Assembly: GCA_934276485.1 (NCBI GenBank)
Contig: CAKQTE010000054.1
Span: 1 to 20,256 of the forward strand
DNA: 20,256 nt
Source: an uncultured Spirochaetales bacterium
GTDB taxonomy: Bacteria; Spirochaetota; Spirochaetia; Sphaerochaetales; Sphaerochaetaceae
Reading direction: 5' to 3'
Within the stretch, counting starts at the first letter, position 1, and each line of letters starts with the position of its first letter. This document shows, one piece after another, positions 16,223 through 20,256 of this stretch. The notes under the pieces are model-generated. The model was not told where the DNA came from. It saw nothing but the letters and a program-made list of their open reading frames with translations, and made no database searches. A program made the translations under genes and the position numbers.

Positions 16223-16269
16223 TTCGATCCTCACTAAAAATAGGATAATGGGGATTTCGAAATATCAAA

Positions 16270-16288
16270 GTATCAATTTATGTGATAC
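16270..16288 (-). promoter_or_regulatory. inverted repeat GTATCA-N7-TGATAC near the ABC operon start
   Basis: Perfect 6-bp arms (16270-16275 and 16283-16288) lie about 50-70 nt upstream of the permease start on its coding strand. The size fits a dimeric regulator site. The regulator is unknown. Confidence 0.35.
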
Positions 16289-16331
16289 CTTTTTAGTAGC
16301 TTACGACGTATAAGGAAGGGGAGCTGCAATA

Positions 16332-16348
16332 GAGTTTAGTCTAAACTC
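16332..16348. promoter_or_regulatory. 17-bp perfect palindrome, possible operator
   Basis: GAGTTTAG and CTAAACTC flank a central T, about 110 nt upstream of the permease ATG. It is a plausible target for the response regulator of the operon. The function is inferred. Confidence 0.4.
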
Positions 16349-16465
16349 AAAGGTCTCTTTACAGATAAAGCATTGTCCAACTATTTGAAGGAAAAGCTTA
16401 AATACAATAATGATATGTTTGAGGCCTTCAATTCCGATATGGCGGCTTCTGAAGATATTTCATAA
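16340..16465 (+). pseudogene. possible 41-codon C-terminal gene remnant
   Basis: After a stop at 16337-16339 the plus strand reads open for 41 codons, including TDKALSNYLKEKLKYNNDMF and EAFNSDMAASEDIS, then TAA at 16463-16465. It has no start or ribosome site near its beginning, but the residues look protein-like and helical. It may be the tail of a gene lost by deletion between the ABC operon and the binding-protein gene. I do not recognise the family, and chance cannot be excluded. Confidence 0.25.
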
Positions 16466-16498
16466 GACAACATATTATTTGATTCAGTATTTATAAAA

Positions 16499-16530
16499 GG
16501 ATATGCGGAATATCTCTATCCCGCATATCC
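16499..16530 (-). terminator. rho-independent terminator of the sugar-binding-protein gene
   Basis: GGATATGCGG (16499-16508) and CCGCATATCC (16521-16530) make a 10-bp stem with a 12-nt loop. On the minus strand TTTTATAAAT follows directly. It lies 27 nt beyond the stop of the gene at 16558. Confidence 0.8.
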
Positions 16531-16557
16531 ATAGGTACTTTTGGAACTGGAGTTCTT

Positions 16558-18096
16558 CTATTTAAAGATTCTTCTCATTTCTCTTTCAGCAGCTTCACCT
16601 CCTGCAGCCTTGAACTGTTGTACATAAGTATCAAAGTAAGATACTGGTTTAGCTCCTGTGATAATATCGAAATAAGCCTGCTCTGTTAGTGTGTCGAGTG
16701 TTGCAATATTATCGCTGAATTCAGGACAGCTTGGAAGAGTAAGTCTTTCATAGCCATGGCCTGTAACAGCCTTTCCAAATGCATCTTGTTCCTTTCTAGC
16801 ATATTCAGTGAACTTAGCATTTGAGAATCCAAACTGGATGATTCCCTTTCTTCTGATTTCCTTACCATTCTTGAGTCTTACTGGACCGAATTCAGACATC
16901 TCCCAGTCTTCGCCCTTAATACCATAAGTAAGCATCATTGCAAACTCAGGATCTGCATAGTAATCGTTAAGCATTGAAAGTAGTGCATCTACCTTTCTAG
17001 GATCCTTAGCACATTCTGTTGTAATTGCGATAGGTCTAGAGATATCAGCCCAAGACTCTGTTCCAGAATCTCCATAAGGTCCAATTGGAGCTGGTCCAAT
17101 TACAACTTCTGCATCTGGATTCAATGCTCTGAATTCCTTCATACAACGACCTAGGTTCTTTGGGTTTGTATGATCAGTGCTGTTGATGAAGTAGTGAGAA
17201 GGTTGCGCAAGGGTTACTCCAATTCTTCCATTCATGAATGCATGGGACAAGAATACATAACCACCATGGTTTTCACCTGTGATGAATTCCTTATCAATGA
17301 TTCCCTTCTCATACCAGCGATGTAGAAGCTCCAAAGCTTCTTTTGCTCTTGGATGAATATATGGGAAGAATGGCAAGCCATCTTCATCTAGCTGCATTTC
17401 CTGTGTCTGTAGGCCAGAGTTAGTGCCAGCAACACATCTTAGTCCATATGCACCGAAGATTGCAGAGAATGCTCTTTCTGCCATACCTGCAGTGTCTTTA
17501 ATGCCGTTGCCATCTGGATCCTGTTCTACGAATGCAGTAAGAACTGTTTCCCACTCATCGAGAGTTGTAGGAACCTCAAGACCAAGCTTATCGAGCCAGT
17601 CCTTTCTCCAATATATAGCCATTGGGTAGTTAGCAGCTGGCTGAGCAAAGCCATAATTCTTGCCATTATAGCTAACTGCGTTCCATACTCTTGGGTTTAG
17701 TTCATCTACAGCTGCTGCGTATGCTGGAGCTTTCTCTCTAATGGTTTCAATTGGAAGCTCTGCAACGATTCCGCCCTCAACGTAACTTGGAAGTAGTACA
17801 ATTGGCTCAATCCAGAATGCGTCTGGCATTTCACCACCAGCGAACTTAACGTTTAGCTGTTCGTTATATTTCTGAGGATCAAGTTCCCATGAATCAATAA
17901 TGATATTGTACTTTTCATTTAGAAGCTTGATGATAGGTGCATTCTGATCAACCTGAACTGCTTGTGTTTCAAGTAGAACGGTTAGATGCACTGGTCCATC
18001 ATCCTTAACATCTGTTGCTTCTTTTCCACCGTTAGCAAAGACCGTTGTCATTGCCAATAGTGCAATCAATAAAGACACCAATACTCTTCGTTTCAT
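16558..18096 (-). CDS. LplA/YtcQ-type extracellular sugar-binding protein
   Basis: A 512-residue family 1 solute-binding protein of a carbohydrate ABC transporter. The signal peptide is about residues 1-21 (MKRRVLVSLLIALLAMTTVFA), followed by NGGKEA with no lipobox cysteine. Typical group marks are AGGEMPDAFWIEP, the WRKDWLDKLGLEVPTTLDEW block, and a calcium-loop-like DPDGNGIKD seen in LplA-type proteins. The permeases and ATPase for it are not in the window; the adjacent NMT1-type transporter is another class. AAAGGAG precedes the ATG and a terminator follows, so it is probably a single-gene unit divergent from the heparinase-like gene. Its C-terminus and 3' flank are duplicated at 9359-9804. 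Confidence 0.92.
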   Translation of the reverse strand: MKRRVLVSLLIALLAMTTVFANGGKEATDVKDDGPVHLTVLLETQAVQVDQNAPIIKLLNEKYNIIIDSWELDPQKYNEQLNVKFAGGEMPDAFWIEPIVLLPSYVEGGIVAELPIETIREKAPAYAAAVDELNPRVWNAVSYNGKNYGFAQPAANYPMAIYWRKDWLDKLGLEVPTTLDEWETVLTAFVEQDPDGNGIKDTAGMAERAFSAIFGAYGLRCVAGTNSGLQTQEMQLDEDGLPFFPYIHPRAKEALELLHRWYEKGIIDKEFITGENHGGYVFLSHAFMNGRIGVTLAQPSHYFINSTDHTNPKNLGRCMKEFRALNPDAEVVIGPAPIGPYGDSGTESWADISRPIAITTECAKDPRKVDALLSMLNDYYADPEFAMMLTYGIKGEDWEMSEFGPVRLKNGKEIRRKGIIQFGFSNAKFTEYARKEQDAFGKAVTGHGYERLTLPSCPEFSDNIATLDTLTEQAYFDIITGAKPVSYFDTYVQQFKAAGGEAAEREMRRIFK

Positions 18097-18114
18097 ACAG
18101 TAACTCCTTTTGTT

Positions 18115-18127
18115 TGTGTGTAAAACC
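18115..18127. promoter_or_regulatory. copy 1 of the TGTGTGTAAAWCC motif, binding-protein leader
   Basis: TGTGTGTAAAACC lies in the leader of the minus-strand binding-protein gene. It differs at one base from 18291-18303 in the divergent heparinase-like gene. A shared regulator of the two genes is a reasonable inference. Confidence 0.4.
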
Positions 18128-18174
18128 TTGGTATATATCCATGAAACAATGGAAATATTGAGGGCACAATTAAC

Positions 18175-18204
18175 AAAAACTTGGGAAAAATGAGTAAAAA
18201 CTTG
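18175..18204 (+). promoter_or_regulatory. direct repeat AAAAACTTG spaced 21 bp, possible activator sites
   Basis: AAAAACTTG occurs at 18175-18183 and 18196-18204, two helical turns apart, ending about 50 bp upstream of the likely -35 at 18256. The second copy abuts the 8-bp palindrome CCAATTGG (18205-18212). Spacing and position fit an AraC-type or similar activator. No regulator gene for it is in the window. Confidence 0.4.
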
Positions 18205-18255
18205 CCAATTGGGAGTTTTAGCAAGAAATTGTCATTTTTATCAAGAGAGTACTTA

Positions 18256-18284
18256 TTGCGGTATCTCTAGGGCGGGGTTATCAT
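18256..18284 (+). promoter_or_regulatory. likely promoter of the heparinase-like gene
   Basis: TTGCGG (18256-18261) and TATCAT (18279-18284) are separated by exactly 17 bp. The -10 matches the consensus at 5 of 6 bases and the -35 at 3 of 6. Transcription would start near 18291, right at the 5' arm of the leader repeat. The weak -35 fits an activated promoter. Confidence 0.5.
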
Positions 18285-18292
18285 GCAACGTG

Positions 18293-18351
18293 TGTGTAAA
18301 TCCAAATAGCATTTCTATTATGGTTGGTAAACACTTTGGAGGATTTACACA
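18293..18351 (+). promoter_or_regulatory. leader inverted repeat ending on the heparinase-like start codon
   Basis: TGTGTAAATCC (18293-18303) pairs perfectly over 11 bp with GGATTTACACA (18341-18351), whose last base is the A of the ATG. The Shine-Dalgarno GGAGGA (18338-18343) overlaps the 3' arm. If it forms in RNA it would mask the ribosome site. As DNA, the arms are about 50 bp apart, near five helical turns, and could be paired operators. Confidence 0.55.
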
Positions 18352-20219
18352 TGGATATTCTATCTGACGAACGCTTGATCGATGATGAGTTCTTGTTCTC
18401 AGCTTTTGATTATAAAGTAGCGGGGCTAGAAAAGGCAGGCGAGCTATATATAGCTGGGAAATATGATGATGCTAAGAAGAGTATCGTCAACTATTTCAGA
18501 ACAAGAAACAACGTAACATATTTCTTTGATTATCGTGGATTGCCATTGAAGAAAGTAAAGGATGAAGAGATTCCATTCTCGTTCCAGTCATCTGTTGGCT
18601 TAACTTCATCTATTAAGGAATTTGCACTTAGTGCTGGTGAAAAGCTGATGAACAACATCTATGTTCTTCCTGGACACAGAGGGGAAGTAGACCTAGGGCC
18701 AAACCTGGAGAATGAGATTCATTTCAATGTCTATACAGATACTGGCAAAAAGCATAGAGGAACTATGTCTATGTTCTCTCGTGGCCAGTTCTTTGAGTAT
18801 CTTGCTTTCTTATATCATGAGACTGGAGATAGGAAGGTTCTTAGTAAATACGAAGAACTTCTTAAATTCTTCTTTGATAAATATCCACTTGTTGTAGAAG
18901 ACTTCTCAATGGATGTTATACATATACAGATGACAGAAGATAGAGATGTCATGAACATATCATGGCTAGCTTCCGTCTTTACTGGCATGCTTTATTTCCA
19001 AGCAACATACGAGTTGGATTACCATGTTGTATTCGAGATGTTGAAGCATATGTATTTTCTTATGCTTCAGCTTCGTAGATACGATGATGATACATTCCGT
19101 CCATTTAACTACAACTTCTTTGAGCGTGGTGTTGCGCCATATATGTTTGCTGTTCTATACCCAGAGTTTCCTGAGATTAAATATATGAAGAAACGTGGCG
19201 CTGCAATGTCCCTAAGGCATATCAAGGAAGACTTCAACATAGATGGTGGATTCAATGAACACTCTCTTGCTTATTGGTATGGTGCAACAGTCTCGGAGAT
19301 GCTCTACAGAGTTGTGTTCATTGCAAAACTCAATAATGAACCTTTGTTGGATGAAGATGCATACAACATTGTTAATAGGACATTCTCTCTATTTGCAACA
19401 TTGGATACGAATGGAAAGTTCCTTCCATCTATAGGAGATGGAAAAGGTCCTCGTATTGATCCAATTCTAATGCTTGGTTCTGTGATGATAGATAACAAGG
19501 AGTGCAAAGAGCTCTATGAATATAGATGCAAGAATGGAGAATATCCTAAACATATAACCAAGTATTATGCTAATACAAACACAGGTTTTGTTATTGGCAA
19601 ATCCGGTGTTGATAGCTCAGCCAATGCATTCTATATGCTTGCTAAAGTTGATAGTGGAACATCAGGTCATAATCATATGGATATGCTATCGATGGATATA
19701 AAACTAAGAGGTGAGTGGTTTGTATCAGAACCATACTCTGGTTTTTTATATAGCAAATATAGAATGAACTCCATTCAGCGTGGTTATTGCTACAATATGG
19801 ATTCCCATAACACAGTGCTTTGTTATGGAGAGCCAATCGTTAGTTGGGATAAGCTTGCGAACAAGTCTGGTACATTCCGTCCAGATGCACACGTTAATGA
19901 GTTCAAGAAATACAAAGACGGAATGTACGTCTCTGGATATCACTATGGATATACATTCTGTTCACACACTCGAAGTGTTCTTTTCTCAGATAACGGTACA
20001 ATGATAGTTCGTGATGTTGTTGGTAGAGGCAATAGACTTTCTCGTCCTCATATCCAAAGATGGAACCTGGAGCCAGGTGTGAATGTAGTTCTGTTTGATG
20101 CTAAGGCTGTGCTTCTTTCTAAAGGGGACAATGAACCTCCTCGACCCAAGGGTCGAGGTATCGGAAGCCTAGCGGCTTCACCATCTTGTATAGATTTTGG
20201 CCTACATGCCAAAATCTAG
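18351..20219 (+). CDS. heparinase II/III-family polysaccharide lyase, 3' end interrupted
   Basis: A cytoplasmic lyase-type protein with no signal peptide. The N-terminal ~370 residues form the helical toroid of the family, followed by the heparinase II/III beta-sandwich with GHNHMD (439-444), a YSGFLYSKYR tyrosine region and DSHNTV (484-489), the usual catalytic and metal-site environment. The start is ATG 18351 with GGAGGA upstream; the in-frame TTG at 18324 is rejected. Native-looking sequence ends about residue 594 (LLSKGDN). The last ~28 residues are read from a hairpin-rich insertion. The domain's C-terminal strands are therefore missing and activity is doubtful. Likely substrate: uronate-containing, possibly sulfated, oligosaccharides, in keeping with the sulfatase and binding protein nearby. 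Confidence 0.87.
   Translation: MDILSDERLIDDEFLFSAFDYKVAGLEKAGELYIAGKYDDAKKSIVNYFRTRNNVTYFFDYRGLPLKKVKDEEIPFSFQSSVGLTSSIKEFALSAGEKLMNNIYVLPGHRGEVDLGPNLENEIHFNVYTDTGKKHRGTMSMFSRGQFFEYLAFLYHETGDRKVLSKYEELLKFFFDKYPLVVEDFSMDVIHIQMTEDRDVMNISWLASVFTGMLYFQATYELDYHVVFEMLKHMYFLMLQLRRYDDDTFRPFNYNFFERGVAPYMFAVLYPEFPEIKYMKKRGAAMSLRHIKEDFNIDGGFNEHSLAYWYGATVSEMLYRVVFIAKLNNEPLLDEDAYNIVNRTFSLFATLDTNGKFLPSIGDGKGPRIDPILMLGSVMIDNKECKELYEYRCKNGEYPKHITKYYANTNTGFVIGKSGVDSSANAFYMLAKVDSGTSGHNHMDMLSMDIKLRGEWFVSEPYSGFLYSKYRMNSIQRGYCYNMDSHNTVLCYGEPIVSWDKLANKSGTFRPDAHVNEFKKYKDGMYVSGYHYGYTFCSHTRSVLFSDNGTMIVRDVVGRGNRLSRPHIQRWNLEPGVNVVLFDAKAVLLSKGDNEPPRPKGRGIGSLAASPSCIDFGLHAKI
20134..20218 (-). ncRNA. triple-hairpin segment resembling a TnpB omega-RNA scaffold end
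   Basis: Three perfect stems follow one another: CCTCGACCC (20139-20147) with GGGTCGAGG (20150-20158), GAAGCC (20164-20169) with GGCTTC (20174-20179), and an 11-bp stem at 20191-20201 with 20208-20218. Read on the minus strand the order ends in GAGG-AGGTTCA, the style of the right end of IS605-type elements, where the omega-RNA scaffold ends. The guide would then be the lyase-gene sequence beginning TTGTCCCC. Assigned by pattern memory. Confidence 0.4.
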
Positions 20220-20256
20220 CTCAGGTTGCGATTCATATAGTTTCTTGTAAGAATCC
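20134..20256 (-). mobile_element. end of an IS200/IS605-like element inserted in the lyase gene
   Basis: The heparinase-like reading frame runs into non-homologous, hairpin-rich sequence at about 20134 with no terminal inverted repeat or target duplication seen. That fits IS200/IS605 transposition at a single-strand site. The element would extend past the window. A minus-strand frame open from 20255 to a stop at 20202-20204 (DSYKKLYESQPELDFGM) might be the tail of its last gene, but I do not recognise it. Alternatives are a non-autonomous derivative or another palindromic repeat family. Confidence 0.55.

Larger units (their letters stand above)
16223..16557. other. 335-bp intergenic region upstream of the ABC operon
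   Basis: It holds, from right to left, the terminator of the sugar-binding-protein gene (16499-16530), a short plus-strand reading frame that may be a gene remnant (16340-16465), a 17-bp palindrome (16332-16348), an inverted repeat GTATCA-N7-TGATAC (16270-16288), and the 10-bp palindrome ATTTCGAAAT. The promoter of the minus-strand operon must lie here, but no convincing -35/-10 pair stands out. Confidence 0.6.

Noticed and set aside
16223..16234. GTG start for the permease
   Set aside because: The GTG is part of the ribosome-binding sequence of the ATG at 16222.
15192..16313. 373-codon plus-strand open frame
   Set aside because: It lies antisense to the clear ABC permease and ATPase genes, has no recognisable domain and no good ribosome site; it is a shadow frame.
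18324..18350. TTG start for the heparinase-like gene
   Set aside because: The ribosome site GGAGGA lies after it and serves the ATG at 18351.
20202..20255. Minus-strand 17-codon open tail as a certain tnpB 3' end
   Set aside because: Too short and not recognised; mentioned only as a possibility under the mobile element.
1..20256. CRISPR array, tRNA or rRNA
   Set aside because: No regularly spaced repeats, cloverleaf-like sequences or rRNA-like conserved stretches were seen.

Overview
The window is about 20.3 kb of AT-rich bacterial DNA, most likely from a spirochaete (Treponema/Sphaerochaeta-like, probably host-associated). The main clue is the pair of exported binding proteins whose signal peptides end in FANGA or FANGG followed by K/N-E-A, a style typical of that phylum. 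The species cannot be fixed from sequence alone. No rRNA, tRNA or CRISPR array was seen.

Layout. (1) 100-2026, plus strand: the C-terminal half of a D-threonine aldolase/D-serine dehydratase-like gene, a DHDPS/N-acetylneuraminate lyase-family aldolase and a RidA-family protein, overlapping or nearly so. (2) 2158-9312, plus strand: a compact five-gene cluster that looks like an anti-phage or restriction island. It has an MmeI-type methyltransferase without a recognisable nuclease core, an SF2 helicase, a GIY-YIG nuclease, a ribbon-helix-helix protein and a SIR2/AbiH-like protein. The first three resemble, from memory, the yeeA-yeeB-yeeC set of Bacillus subtilis. Adding the last two makes this the best candidate for a little-described system. 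(3) 9359-9825, minus strand: the 3' remnant of a duplicated sugar-binding-protein gene with its terminator. (4) 9933-11396, plus strand: a cytoplasmic sulfatase. (5) 16222-11399, minus strand: a tight five-gene operon of permease, ATPase, NMT1/TauA-type binding protein, histidine kinase and response regulator. (6) 18096-16558, minus strand: a full-length LplA-type sugar-binding protein. (7) 18351-20219, plus strand: a heparinase II/III-family lyase whose 3' end is interrupted by a triple-hairpin element that looks like the right end of an IS200/IS605 (TnpB-type) element.

How it fits together. The sulfatase and the heparinase-like lyase both lack signal peptides, and two exported binding-protein genes lie beside them. 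This suggests uptake of sulfated or uronic-acid oligosaccharides followed by desulfation and cleavage in the cytoplasm. Both enzyme genes have a leader inverted repeat whose 3' arm ends exactly on the A of the start codon, with the Shine-Dalgarno in the loop or stem. This is a possible shared mode of control. The defence-like cluster sits between damaged copies of metabolic genes, consistent with insertion into or rearrangement of a catabolic region.
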